DNA from: Fistularia commersonii
Taxonomy: Eukaryota > Chordata > Actinopteri > Syngnathiformes > Fistulariidae
DNA length: 64,000 bases
Assembly (NCBI GenBank): GCA_037954325.1
Contig: JBBMNZ010000026.1
Coordinates: 2,454,501-2,518,500 of the forward strand
Direction: 5' to 3'
Numbering within the stretch: the first letter of the stretch is position 1; each line of letters opens with the position of its first letter. Made by a program: the position numbers and the translations under genes. The notes below the pieces were generated by a model. It was not told where the DNA came from. It did not search any database and saw nothing but the letters and a program-made list of their open reading frames with translations. Shown here piece after piece: positions 22,127 through 33,564 of this stretch.

Positions 22127-25100
22127 TCAGAAGGACGGGAAAAAGAGGTAACAGATGAAACAGAATATGAAGAAGCCGATGACCCAGTTCACCGAGTAGA
22201 TGTAGATGATGACCATGTCCATGTCGAAGCGCCAGCCTCGCGAGTCGTCCTCGAAGTCCATGGCGTCCAGCCGGTAGCCTCCGCCGTGGGTTAGCGCCCG
22301 GCGGGCGATGGGACTGGACTGCCTCTGGAAGCCTGGGGGGGGACGACAAAGGAGCGCTGAACAGTAGCCGCCGTCCAGCGTTGCGAGCGCTCTTGCGTGG
22401 ACGCGATGATATATGTAGAGATCATAAATATAAATATATAGGAATGAATAATAGACGCGCGTCACTGCTGCTCCCGGGCCATTCCAGCTGTTATATAAGC
22501 TTCTCCTTAATTTGAAATGTCTATCAATGTGGGAGGCGCGGCAGGGGTTAGTGCAAGAAGGTCTGTGGTTCTATTGCCACACCCTAAATGAAAGGGTGAA
22601 TGGCTCTATATGACAGGACTGAAAAGGGTAAATAATGGCACGCCTGGATGAGATGAGGGTGAATGGTTGAATATACACTGCTCAAAAAAATAAAGGGAAC
22701 ACTTAAAAAACACATCCTAGATCTAAATGAATGAAATATTCTTATGAAATACTTTGCTCTTTACACAGTTGAATGTGCTGACAACAAAATCACACAAAAA
22801 TGATCAATGGAAATCAATTGTATCAACCCGTGGAGGTCTGGATTAGGAATCACACTCAAAATTAAAGTGTAAAAACAAACTCCAGGCTGATCCAACTTTG
22901 ATGTAATGTCCTTAAAACAAGTCAAAATAAATCTGTGTTGCTTCCTGAGTGGACACTATGATTTCACACAAGTGTGACTGACTTGGGGTTACATTGTGTT
23001 GTTCAAGTGTTCCCTTTATTTTTTTGAGCAGTATATTTATATCATCTGTGAATGAATGGTTGTGTCTTTATATAACATGTGATGAGAGGGTGAATCCCCA
23101 ACCTTTTTTTTTTTGTACCAGGGATCAGTTCGGATGGGTTAGAGGCGCACGGTTCAAATAATACATGTTTTTGTCAGTTCACGGTATTTAATCTGAATAC
23201 AATAAATTAGACTTTATATTAGGCAATTACAATAATTTTGCACTGTAATTATAGAAAGAATATAGTTTTGAGGGCTTCATTGCTTCATTAGCTAGCTGTT
23301 CACTGCAAATAATGCATAGCGGACGCAGCGCTTGTGTAGCACCTGTTGCTATGAATCTGTAATTTAGATAGGAATAGCGATATTTTCCTTGTTTGCTCGT
23401 TTATTCCCGAAAAAGCTCATTTTTTTTCCAGGGGCTGGCTTGCTGTAGCTGACGTGTGAAATGGCGTGACAGAGTAAAGCGCGGCAGGAAGGTGAAGGCG
23501 GAAATAGTTGTTCTTTGTTTTGTTTTTTTAAATAAGATCCGAAAAATCCAACAAAAAAAAAGTATAATTTGAGCCAAGAAAGACTTTCCTTGCGGCGCGG
23601 TACCAAATTATATGAGAATGAAAGAGTGAAGTGTTGGATGTCTAAATTTGGGCCTCCCTGCAGGCTAAGCGTCGTAGAGAGTTAAACAAACAAATGTATA
23701 TCCAGGATAAACAAAAAGCATCCGTACTTTACTTTAATAATTTACATTTTCTTTTTTGTTTCGGTCGGAACGACGCGGTGAGAAGTTCCGACACGCGCGC
23801 CCGGTTGCTGAACGCTCACCTCCAAAGATGCGGAAGAGTTTTCTGCAGCTCGGCAGCGGCCACTTTGCGCAGTTGGCTTTCTGGAAGTTCTGTTTACGGG
23901 ACAGGTATTCCTTCGGGAAGAAGGTCCTGGCGGTTTGGTTGAGTTCTTTGCGAGAGGAGAGAAAAACAAAACGGAGATCGATTTATATAATATGGAAATC
24001 GTCCGTTTCTCTAGTTTCTCCCATCCTGCCGTTTCCATGTGACCTTGGCTTTTTCTAATCAACACAAGAACCTAATCTACAATCCTCGTCACCTAATCAC
24101 CAACAAGGGCCCTCAGTGCGTCTTCAGTCCTCATAACCGCGGCCACTCTGCCTTTTAATGGCCACAGCCGCGTCCGCGACGCTCACTCTCTCCGACATAC
24201 ATCTAGAAGTAGGCCAATGTGAGTCATCGAACCTCATTACTTATTTATGAGTTCTTCCGAATCCGACTACGTCCCGTGTAATCAGCGCGGCAATCACTCG
24301 GCCCCGCATGGATGTACCTGGCTGGAGGAGAAAACCGGCAGGTACGAAAAAAAAAATAAAAACCCCACGCGCGAACGCGTCGTTTTCGCGTGGGCGCGTT
24401 AGCTTGAGGTTGGTTGGATGGTATAAGGACATCTGCTTTCCCTTGTGAACTTCATTTAAAAAAAAAAAAAAACACAAAAAGACGGGGGGGACAAAAAAAA
24501 AAAAAAGAAAAGGCTTCCCGTTTCCTTCAAAAAAAACAAAACAAAATAAAACCGCGTTTGATTTCGCGCGGATGACTCATCTGTTCACAGCTGAGCCGGA
24601 GGTTTGCTCCGCTCCCCGTGGGACGTCTGCAGCTGGGCCCCCCTCAACAATATTCAGCTTAGATATCATCTGCTTCTCCACCGACCGACACAAGACTACA
24701 GATTGCGGCTCTGTTGTCCTTTTTTTTTTTTTCCCCCCCAAACTCGACTGTCACCCTGACACTCCTATCATCAGTCGGGACGCCGCGTCTGGTTTTTATA
24801 TAGATACGATGAATATTTGTCCTTCGCCCATTAGCTCACCCTTCTGGAAGAAGACATGGGTGATGACTGTTCTGCAGAGAGGGCAGGGGGTGTTGGTGGG
24901 GCTGTTCTTCGCCAGCGTCCTCAAACAAGGTTCACAGAAGATGTGGCTGCAGGGTTGACACATGTAAGGGCTGAAGTAAACGTCCAAACAGACGGCGCAG
25001 GTGAAGCCGTCTCTGTCCCCGCCGCTGGCGTCCTCTTCGTCCTCGCTGCTGTTGCCGCTGCCGCCGCTGCTGCTGCTGCTGCTGCCGCCGCTGCTGCTGC

Positions 25101-25533
25101 TCGGGCTCTGAGGCAGAACACACACTGTTAACACGGAGGCTAGTTTATTGTTTTGCACGCGTGTTTGGGATTGATTGTAATGAGGGATTTAGAGGAAAAA
25201 GCGATGGTATTTTGCACTAACGTGTAACTTTACGTCGTCTATTTTATTGGTAACTACACTGCTCCACAGCATTTCCGAGGGAGGTATTGGACTTTCTGCT
25301 ACGGGCTTGAGGGAATTTTCTCCAAGCTGAGAAATGTAGCCCGATTAAAGTGAAAAGATTAGCTGTTAGGGGTCGTCCTTAAACGACAGCAACGCCGCAA
25401 ATAGGCCGTGTGTGCGGTTCGATCCCCGGCTACTCCTGTCTGCAGCCTGAAACGTCCTTGGGCATTTTTGGCCCGGTTAGCACCTTGCATGGCAGCTCGG
25501 TGTGTGTGTGTGTGTGAGTGAGTGTGTGTGTGT

Positions 25534-25578
<45 letters not shown>

Positions 25579-27645
25579 GCTGTGATTGGGTGAATGCAAT
25601 CCGCCAAAAGTACATAAAGTGATTAAACCCTCAACCGTGGACGCGTGCAGCATTTGATTTTATAATATATTTATATTATGATATTATATTATAATATTAT
25701 TATATTATATACAATATAATATATATGTAATATTTAATTACAACATCCTTTATAAGCAGTCATACTGAAAGGGACTGTTTTTGTTGGGAAAATTAATATT
25801 TTTACTTGTTATTTTATTTTTATTTCTCCTTTATCTTGGTTAGGAATTTCCTGCAATTGTCTTAAGAATTGAAATGATCGTAATTGTCATAATTATCCTA
25901 AATATTATATCCTAAAAATATCTAATTATATTGGAAATATATCAGGAATTATCTTAGTTAGGAATTCCTGTTGTTCCCAAAGTACGATATTTGAACATGT
26001 AGTGAAGCGAATTTCCACCAGTGCGATTTACAGGACTGTCTCAGAAAATGAGAATATTGTGATGAAGTTCTTTATCTTCTGTAATGCAATTACAAAAACA
26101 TAAATATCATACATTCTGGATTCATTACAAATCAACTGAAATATTGCAAGCCTCTTATTATTTTAATATTGCTGATTATGGCTTACATCTCAAGAAAACT
26201 CAAAAATCCTATCTCAAAATATTAGAATATCATGACAAAGTAATTTTTTTTTTTTTCTTTAAATTGCATTACAGAAGATAAAGAACTTTATCAAAATATT
26301 CTAATTTTCCGGGACAGTTCTGTATATTTACGAGCATTTATCTGATGGTTCTCCCTTTTCCCTGCAGGGCGAAGCGTCCGTGTAACTCGTGGATTCTCAC
26401 GTTTTACCGTAAAGCGTGAATAAAGGTACATAGAGAAAAGTTGATAGTGTTTACGGCATTTAGCTACTCCTCAATTCTTGAGAAAAAGAAAAACGAGTTT
26501 ATATTATTTGCCAAATGCTTTGCTGCTGCTTCGAAACCTCACAACTGGACTGAATTAGCATCTTCTCCACCCTTTCAGGAGCGGTTTGGATGCACCGGTT
26601 TGGACCAGGGTTTCTCCATCGCGCTCGTCCCGTCCGCCGTTTCCCTATCAGACGGTTTATCTTCGGCGCCGTGTAAATAAAACCCTTCTTTCACCAGACT
26701 CCCCGCGGAACCCGGTCGTGAAGCTCCCGTCTCGAACGCGCTGCCAGGCGCTTCCGGAGTAATTACCACTTTTTCCTCCGCGGGCGGAGCTCCGGGGACT
26801 TCCCCGCGGCCCCCGTCCCCGTCTCCAAAGGTGTGTTATTAACATGGAGGCAAAAACAGGAAACACACAACGGCGGCGCGATCATGACCGCAGAGACTCT
26901 CCCCTTGGATACACACCATACACACAGCCGGCATTATCGCCGTCGCACCACCCGTATTCTATATCGGAAAAACCAAAGCTTCTGGGGGCAGAAGTGCATG
27001 ATTCAGATGCCGAGCCAGACGTCGGAAATCATCCGGAGTGAGTCTACGAGGAAAATGTCGAACTGCTGCGGCGTCTGGGCTCATACGGTTCAGAAAACAT
27101 GTCCCTTTTGCACACAATGAGCTAATTTTTGATGTTAAAATGAAATCTATGGACTCATTGCTAAGGAAATTTGTTTAACTGGTACCGGGAACGAAAAAGT
27201 TCTACCAATCGATGTTGCTTTTCCAGCCCGGACTGGTTGCCGGGTCGAATATAAACACTCAAGCATCACAAATTCATTCACGACAACGACAAATAAGACG
27301 ATTCAAGCTCTCATTCGCGTGACTGGAAAAGCTCAGGTCTCCAGTGGCGAGCCAGGAGGAACGCCTCACAAAAAAGTTAGAAAGAAGAAAACAACCCTGG
27401 GTAGGAGCGAGCCTGAAAACAATGCGGCTATAAGCCTCCTCCGTCTCTTCGGCAGCCAATCAGACGCGAGGAACATCCTTCGTCTGGCCGGCGTTTTAAG
27501 GGCCCTCCAGCCTCCGAGCCTCATCACGCAGCTAATTCAGACGTAACCCCACTTTAGGGGGAGGTGCGCTCTGAGAACGGCTGCTGAGACCGACCGGCTG
27601 CACGTAGGGCCTGATGAGAGGCAGCGCCTGGGTGGCGTGACGATA

Positions 27646-27680
<35 letters not shown>

Positions 27681-28950
27681 GCTGACTTTTAAGGCGTTAA
27701 TCTTCAAACTCAAAAAAACGCAGGCGACACTTCAAGTGACTCCGGGAAGCTAATTTTAGCCCGAAACGATCTGAAGCTCGGGAGTATAAATAGATCAAGC
27801 AATCACTCCGGGGAATGATATGATTATTATTATGGGATGGAGGCGCGGAACAACGCCGCCGTTAATTTCCTCGCGATGATTGCGTCGTCCGTCCGAACCT
27901 GCGCGCTTCACCTGTCTGCTCTCCTGCAGATGATTCTGTCGCCACCTCTCCCTCCTCCTCTGCCTCCTTCTCAGACACTTAATCCTGTTCCTCTCCCGCT
28001 TGCTCATCCTCTTCTCTCCGGCCTGGACGGAGGACGGCGTCATCGCCGGGGTCAAAGTTCGACCCGTCACGCCGTCGCCCCCTTCGCCCCCCTCCGCCGC
28101 CTCCCCCAGCTCCTCCTCCTCCTCCTCTTCCTCCCCAAGCTCTGTGCTGGCGAGAGAAGGGATGCGCGTCAGAGTCTGGCGAATTTGAGACGGCCATTCG
28201 ATCCCCGCGCCCGTCCTCACCTCCACCCAGAACGGATCTTGCTCTCGGTGCAAAGCGGCGGGGTAATTCTGCCGGTCCGCCGCGGCCGCCCGGGAGGAAA
28301 GTCTCTGGGGGGACGGAGGTGCGGGTCGGGCTCGGACGGAGGTCGAGGCGAGGGCGGGAGCGGCGGACGTCATCGCCGGCGGCGGACACCGAGGGCTAAA
28401 ATTGGCGTTATTGATCCTGGGGCGGACGGCGCCGCGGGCTCTCGAGCTCGACCTCTCCGACGCTTTTATCGCGCCGCCGGCCTGGACGTCCGAGCCGCAG
28501 CCGGACAAGCTCTCGGTGCTGCTGCCGTCTTTCGCCGCCTCGTTCCTAGCGGCCTTCCTCTGCCTCTGTTTTCCCGTTTCTCTCCCTTTCTCCAGGCTTC
28601 CAGCGAGTTCGCCTCCCCGCTTGTCCTCATCCGGGTCTTGAGCCGCTTCCGTCCACCTCCCTCTACCGTCCACGCCGCCGCTTTTCCGGTGGGCTTTCCT
28701 CCCGGGCGGGGCGGCTCTCGCCGGGCGCTCCGCGCCGCTCGATTTCCCTTCTCCCGCGGTATTACCGCCTCTTCTCCACGGCTTCCCGGCGCTCGGGCGC
28801 AAAGCGTCGGCCTCCTGGTTGCCGCTTTCCCCGCGTCCATCCTCGGCTCCGTTCCCCCTCACTTTACCGGAGCAATGCACGCCGCTGGCACCCAAGTGCG
28901 TGCCCATGATGGCGCTTATTCGGCCTTTGCCGCCAGAGCACAGCCGATGT
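22127..28950 (-). CDS. rnf180: E3 ubiquitin ligase RNF180, C-terminal exons
   Basis: RNF180 is an ER/nuclear-envelope-associated RING ubiquitin ligase with a C-terminal membrane anchor. Exons in transcription order: a large GC-rich exon from about 28950 to 27912 (ends with MSKRERNRIKCLRRRQRR, the conserved basic block, then HLQESRQ), 25107-24840 (acidic Ser-rich linker, then a C3HC4 RING: FTCAVCLDVYFSPYMCQPC, HIFCEPCLRTLAK, PCPLCRTVITHVFFQK), 23945-23820 (ELNQTARTFFPKEYLSRKQ, AKWPLPSCRKLFRIFGG), and 22332-22127 (FEDDSRGWRFDMDMVIIYIY, NWVIGFFIFCFICYLFFPSF-stop, one hydrophobic segment). The last three exons total 600 bases and join in phase. The 5' border of the large exon is uncertain and the conserved N-terminal Cys-rich exons were not found. 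The gene is head to head with htr1a, as in human. Odd: the large exon is unusually rich in Gly, Ala and Arg, and the linker holds an AGC/GGC repeat encoding poly-Ser/Gly. Confidence 0.93.
22672..23035 (+). mobile_element. Tc1/mariner-like MITE, full-length copy
   Basis: About 360 bases with inverted ends CTGCTCAAAAAAATAAAGGG and CCCTTTATTTTTTTGAGCAG, bounded by TATA. No transposase. It lies in the last rnf180 intron. The interior closely matches the inverted copy at 55601-55964. Confidence 0.9.
23092..23612. mobile_element. hAT-like non-autonomous element
   Basis: Starts CCCCAACC, T-run, TGTACCAGGGATCAG and ends CTTGCGGCGCGGTACCAAAT, which resemble termini of a common fish hAT-derived repeat. 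AT-rich interior, no transposase. Lies in the last rnf180 intron, before the SINE-tail repeat resumes. Confidence 0.55.
25029..25107 (-). repeat. rnf180: Coding AGC/GGC repeat in rnf180 (poly-Ser/Gly)
   Basis: At the start of the RING exon, AGC and GGC codons repeat to encode SPSSSSGGSSSSSSGGSG, followed by an acidic stretch. It lies in the linker, not in the RING. Trinucleotide coding repeats of this kind commonly vary in length. Confidence 0.9.
25360..25620 (+). mobile_element. Fish SINE-like copy with GT-repeat tail
   Basis: Carries GTGCGGTTCGATCCCCGGCT (B-box-like), GAAACGTCCTTGGGC and CACCTTGCATGGCAGCTCGG, then a long GT/GA tract at 25500-25577 and GTGATTGGGTGAATGCAA. This matches the layout of a common teleost SINE. 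Lies in an rnf180 intron. Confidence 0.7.
25650..25740. repeat. AT-rich palindromic tract
   Basis: ATTATATTATAATATTATTA-type alternating AT with multiple self-complementary segments in an rnf180 intron. Confidence 0.7.
26029..26324 (+). mobile_element. Tc1/mariner-like MITE, second family
   Basis: Starts TACAGGACTGTCTCAGAAAA and ends CTAATTTTCCGGGACAGTTC followed by TGTA. An internal inverted pair (TTCTTTATCTTCTGTAATGC against its complement) extends the termini. About 295 bases, no coding capacity. A 3'-truncated copy lies at 56941-57205. Confidence 0.85.
26590..27640. other. rnf180 intron segment, moderately GC-rich, no exon assigned
   Basis: Non-repetitive DNA between the MITE and the large rnf180 exon. 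Short open frames on both strands match no rnf180 segment I know. An (AC)n tract at 27650-27679 follows. Confidence 0.5.
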
Positions 28951-29152
28951 AGCTTCCGCCGCCTAACCCGCTCTTTCCCTTATCATCCTACACCCGTTCC
29001 CCTCTGCCTCCCGCTGTATCTGGATGTATGGGTTTGAGTTTGAGGGACTGTTCCAGCGCAGAGGAGGCGAGTGGAGCAGCTCTCTGGTCCCGTCTGTCCT
29101 CCCACTGTTAGCCCACTGGGACTTTCCACGCTGTCAACAACGACCCCCCCCC

Positions 29153-29300
29153 CCCCCCTCCGGCGAGCCCCATCACAACAGTTCCACGGCTCGTGGCCTC
29201 ACTATTGTCCCCGTGTGTGTTGAAAAACGCATCGCTGTGCAACCGCTGAACGCACGAAATAAGGTGAAAAAACCAGAGCCGCCTTTTTTCCCCCCCCCCT
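29153..29300. repeat. Poly-C tracts upstream of the large rnf180 exon
   Basis: C-runs of about 15 and 10 at roughly 29144-29158 and 29291-29300, in GC-rich DNA. No coding assignment. Confidence 0.7.
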
Positions 29301-29614
29301 CTCATATTCAGTGTGATGATGTCAGCTTTTTTTCTTTCCCGTGGCTGTGAGAGAGGGAAAAGAACACGGTCGGGCGGTCGAGCGTCGAGCCGTGACAGAA
29401 GAAACATCTCTTTGACATTTCTCGGCGCGTTAGAGTATCGGACGCCCCGTCGCGACGCGGGATCCTACGCATTCAAAAGGGGTTTTAAAGACAAACCGCC
29501 AAACTTTTTTCCAAAACGGCTCACGTGCTCGCATTCTCACATCTCAATCCTCTCATCCGTCTCAACATTCTAGCATCCAACTTGCAGTTATTTCTTGAAG
29601 AAGAAGAAATCAGT

Positions 29615-29885
29615 TAATCGTAACAGACAGAGATACACAGAACCCAGACTGAGATGGTTGGGTGATGTACAGAGGAGGGACAGTGAACATGTTGGAAGAC
29701 GGATGCTGGAATTGGAGCCACCAGGCAGGAGGTCTAGAAGAAAACCAAGGAGAGGACTTGTGGACGTAGAGAGGATTGAAGGTAGTTGTGTGACAGAGGA
29801 AGATACAGAGAATAGGGTTAGATGGAGAAGGTTGATTTGCTGTGGGAAGGGAAAAGCCCAAAGAAGAAGAAGAAGAAGTAGTTAT
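29615..29885 (+). mobile_element. LINE 3' fragment (end of RT-type ORF)
   Basis: Encodes RYTEPRLRWLGDVQRRDSEH, MLELEPPGRRSRRKPRRG and TENRVRWRRL, and ends in an AAG run. It is a diverged copy of the C terminus of the 49037-50043 insertion. Heavily 5'-truncated. Confidence 0.85.
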
Positions 29886-30115
29886 ACATCGAGCCAGTGA
29901 TAAGATAAGCTAAGATGAGATAAGCTAAGATGAGATAAGCTAAGCTAAGATAAGATAAGATAAGATAAGATAAGATAAGATAAGAACAACTTTATTTATA
30001 CCGAGGGAAATTGTTGTGCCAGAGTTACAAGAAAAATATAACAATAATAAATAATAGTAGAAAATTGTATAAACAATAAGAAATAAGAGGAAGGGCAGAA
30101 TAAGAAATAAAAATA
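29886..30115. repeat. (GATAA)n-headed LINE-tail-like repeat
   Basis: Begins with GATAAGATAAGCTAAG-type tandem units, then AACAACTTTATTTATACCGA, GGAAATTGTTGTGCCAGAGT and TACAAGAAAAATATAAC. A similar head with AATAAG units is at 42325-42510, and the reverse sense is at 18241-18435. Confidence 0.7.
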
Positions 30116-30425
30116 AACTATAAAGTGTCTTAAGTAACAAGTGAAGAACTATAAAGTGTCTTAAGTAACGAGGGAAAAATTATAGTGTCTTAAGTAACAA
30201 GTGAAAAAATATAAAGTGTCTTAAGTAACAAGTGAAAAACTATTAAGTGTCTTAAGTAACAAGTGAAAAACTATAAAGTGTCTTAAGTAACAAGGGAAAA
30301 ATTATAAAGTGTCTTAAGTTACAAGTGAAAAACTATAAAGTGTCTTAAGTCACAAGTGAAAAACTATAAAGTGTCTTAAGTAACAAGTGAAAAACTATAA
30401 AGTGTCTTAAGTAACAAGTGAAGAT
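30116..30425. repeat. 31-bp minisatellite, about ten units
   Basis: Unit approximately ACTATAAAGTGTCTTAAGTA plus ACAAGTGAAAA, repeated with few substitutions (AAGTGAAG, GAGGGAAA and TTACAAG variants). It starts inside the LINE-tail-like repeat, so it looks like a local expansion of that repeat. Confidence 0.95.
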
Positions 30426-30657
30426 AAAGAGTGCACAAGAGTATGTGAAAATATTGTACGTGTAGCTGTTATGAAATTAAATATTGCACAGTTATGAACA
30501 TATATACAGATAAATAACGGCAATTTAAAATGATTGCAATTCACAGTAAGTGGGTAACAGATTTTTTTTTTTTTTTTAAGTTTTAAGGTTCCCTGCGGCT
30601 GAAAGGAGTGGAATTTAAAAGTCTGATAGCCTCAGGTAGGAAAGATCCTGTGGTGTT

Positions 30658-31132
30658 CAGTGGATGTGCGGTGAGGTTCATGGCTACTATGAGGCAGGAG
30701 AACTGCGTGCCTCACTTAGTGGCTTTATGATCGCTCAGCACAAGAAACTAGTAACACACATACAGTTGTTGACAGAAAAACACTGTACATTGGAAATGTA
30801 GTTCATATCGCAAAAGTGTTTAAATATTTACAGAGATAGCGAGGCGGTCTTAGTGCAGAGTATGCCAGCAGTCAGCTGTCATTGCCCAATCTACATTGAG
30901 GCTCAACAGTTATCAGACTCACTGCACATCTCTTCTCAGTATTTAAACAGTAAATGTGAAAATCCAGACATTTTTCCATCTCAAACTGGTTAACGTTAAA
31001 TGAAAAATACCTGATAAATACTATTTATAATATCTTAATTGTTAACTTAATAACCATTTAATTCTTTTTTTTTTTTTTTTTTGCCAAGATTGGCAAGTGA
31101 GGCACGGCCCTTCCTGCCTCCCCTGACTGCAC
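30658..31132 (+). mobile_element. hAT-like MITE copy
   Basis: Starts CAGTGGATGTGCGGTGAGG and ends CTCCCCTGACTGCACAGCGC. The interior (GGCTACTATGAGGCAGGAGA, TTAGTGGCTTTATGATCGCT) matches copies at 44014-45200. No coding capacity. Confidence 0.8.
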
Positions 31133-31452
31133 AGCGCACAACATTAGCGAAATTTGACCACTGAATTCAACCCATCATGTATTTCGCACCATGACGGGGA
31201 ACACTTCAACAGGTGACCGCTTTAACCCCCTGCGACACGCTGCCCCATTAATGTCAGCCGTTAGCATGTAGCTGTCAGCGCCACTGGGGTTAGCAAGGGG
31301 TCAAGGAGGAAGGCTACCGGCGTTGAGCCAGAATCTTCCTCTGGTTTTTGCACCAGTAAAAGGCAGCTGTTTCATCACTCATTAGCATGTTGGCTTCCTT
31401 CAGGAAACAACTTCATATGAATAAAATCTGGCACTTACTTATTGTTTCTCAC

Positions 31453-31588
31453 CCTCTTGCGACATGAAGGTGATGATGCCCTTGAAGCCGTGGCTCCCTC
31501 TCACTTCTTCAACCGGAACCGGTCTCAGTTGGACGCTATAAAAAGCAACAGTCCGACGAGCCTGTCGGGGAACCGCAGTCCGCCCAAT
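31453..31588 (-). other. Unassigned exon-like open frame
   Basis: On the minus strand a pyrimidine-rich tract ending CTGGCAG precedes 136 bases open in one frame (IGRTAVPRQARRTVAFYSVQ, then LRPVPVEEVRGSHGFKGIIT and FMSQE), followed by a strong donor, GTGAGAAAC. It lies between rnf180 and htr1a in the rnf180 sense. I do not recognise the protein and it does not match the known rnf180 N terminus. It could be an exon of an unidentified gene, a lineage-specific rnf180 5' exon, a retrotransposon remnant, or chance. Confidence 0.35.
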
Positions 31589-32089
31589 CTGCCAGGAAAA
31601 GAGATGAGCTGCCGAGTCATTCTTCAAAAATCTAATGTCGGCGGGAGAGCGCTCGCCGGAAAGTGTCAAAAAAAAAGATTCCCCCAGATGAGCCCTCCCG
31701 TCAAGGTCAGCAGATTCTACAGCGGCGGTTGTAAAACGATCATTAGCACCGAATCTATCTTTCCGGACGATTTACGGGAGCCTCGTGCGTCCGAACCACG
31801 CCCGACTCTGAAGATGCTCAGAGACATTCGGATCGGAAACCGCGGAGAAAATGCGACGTGATCGGTGAGACGTAGCGCTTCTGAAAATGCACTTTCCTAC
31901 GATTAGCATATTTGGCAATATGCTTATCCCGTATCACGGTGATTTAGGTTCTTTTTGTGTCGATGAGGACTCGATCCACTTTTAGAGACGAGCGGGTTTC
32001 GAGTAATATCCAAACTTGAGGTTTGGGGAATTTAAAGAGCGGTGAAATTGTGATTTCTTGTGACGTCGTTTCTGTACAAGATGTGATTC

Positions 32090-32720
32090 TTTGCAGATGA
32101 CATGGTGATGTTTAGAGAAGCAGGAAACAGATCTAGAGAGGTGGACTAGAGGTATGTCCTTGAAAGGGGAGGGATGAAGGTTGGTATGACTGAATACACA
32201 GCGTGTGGATGACCGAGAGGGACCTACGTGGAGGTCAAGAAGGTGGAGGATTTAAAATATTCGTGCTGGATCGTCTGGTGTGTGAAGAGGAAGTGAAGAA
32301 ACGTGTGCAAGAGGGTGGGAGAGGATGGAGACGAGTGTCAAGACGTAGCAACCGGAGTGAAAGGAAAGGTGGAGGTGAGAGCAGCCATGCTGTTGAGACA
32401 CCGAGGAGAAGATGAGGAGGTTGTTCTTTGGGAGTCCATCAGAGGGAACACACAGGTTAGATATTCTGGAAATAAAAGTCCAGACGGTTTGAAGGTGCAC
32501 CGACGCCGGAGATTTGAACAGAGGGATGCTGACGGTGGACGAGAGGAAGACGAAGACTTGCTGTTCTTGTTTTTCCTTCAAGGGTCACCACAGCGAACCA
32601 ACCTCCATCCGACCTTCTCATGTCCTCTTTCACTCTTCCACCGTCCCAAACCGCCTCAGTCTGACCCGATCTCGTCCCTGATCCCTCCCCTCCTTCCTCC
32701 AGCTCCGCTTCCTGTCTTTT
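32090..32720. mobile_element. Scrambled LINE fragments
   Basis: From 32095 (+), pieces such as GATGACATGGTGATG, CTAGAGAGGTGG, ATGAAGGTTGGTATGA and TCCATCAGAGGGA align with the RT ORF at 49037-50043 but with many gaps. From about 32570 to 32720, AGGGTCACCACAGCGAACCA and TCCATCCGACCTTCTC read like the reverse of the LINE tail. No usable frame remains. Confidence 0.6.
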
Positions 32721-32974
32721 TCTAGAAGAAGAAAAGGCTTTCCGGAGCCTGGATGTGGAGTTTACTTTACCTAGAATTGATTTCACTTTATTTTATTCAT
32801 GTTAAGGTGTTGGAACTCATGCCTGCAATTCTCAAAGCGGCCAGCAGATGGCAGCAGATCGCCTCCATGGACTGGAGCGTGTTCTTCTACTCCTTTTCAC
32901 TTTCATCAGTTAAACCTCCTTCCACTCGTTCGCTCCGCTTGTTCAACACAACTTTAAAAACATACCGGCCCCAA

Positions 32975-33032
32975 ATAAAATAAAATAAAAAAAAAAAAAA
33001 ATTAAATTAAATTAAAAAAAAAACACATAGGC

Positions 33033-33065
<33 letters not shown>
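32975..33065. repeat. AT-rich low-complexity tract upstream of htr1a
   Basis: (AAAAT)n and poly-A up to about 33022, then a run of about 26 T to 33064. It separates repeat debris from the GC-rich htr1a promoter. Confidence 0.9.
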
Positions 33066-33067
<2 letters not shown>

Positions 33068-33119
33068 CCTCCGGTCTCTCGGATCGAAAATTCTCCCTCG
33101 CAATGAACGAAATGGAAGA

Positions 33120-33564
33120 AAATGAGATGATTCTTGAGGAAAAAAAGGCAGGGGGTGAAGGAGAGCCGCGCTCCTGTCCGGGCGTCTGCGGTGCGCGGCG
33201 GACGGGCTGCGCTCCTGGGCGACCCCCGCGCAGGCTGACGTACCCGCAGCCGCCGCTATAAATGAATTCACGTCCTCAGCAGGCTCAGACGAGTGTGGGT
33301 GCCGGTGAACGCAATCCGCTGTCAACACTTACGGGATGCACAACACACACACATCTCTCTCATGCACACACACATGCACACGTCTGCGTCATGCGTCCTG
33401 AGTGCGACGGCGCAAACCCCGCATCTCCGATGGGCGCCGGTAAAACGCACGGGAGCGGCGGCGGCGTGAGGGACTGACCCGGTGTCGGTGTGAGCGTGCA
33501 TGTGTGCGTGTGCGTGCGCGTCCTTCCCTACCGCTGGGAAAGTTGCGATCCGAGCGCACAAGTT
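33120..33564 (+). promoter_or_regulatory. htr1a: Candidate htr1a promoter and 5' UTR
   Basis: GC-rich DNA directly upstream of the receptor start, with TATAAA at 33257-33262 in the context GCTATAAATG, about 300 bases before the ATG, then CA-rich 5' UTR-like sequence. The TATA match and its position are seen; its use is inference. Confidence 0.5.

Noticed and set aside
27837..28952. A 371-codon plus-strand frame opposite the large rnf180 exon
   Set aside because: Pro/Leu/Arg-rich shadow of the GC-rich exon. The minus strand carries the conserved RNF180 basic block and a proper splice donor.
30116..30425. CRISPR-like regular array
   Set aside because: The units are directly contiguous with no unique spacers, and the DNA is vertebrate; it is a minisatellite.
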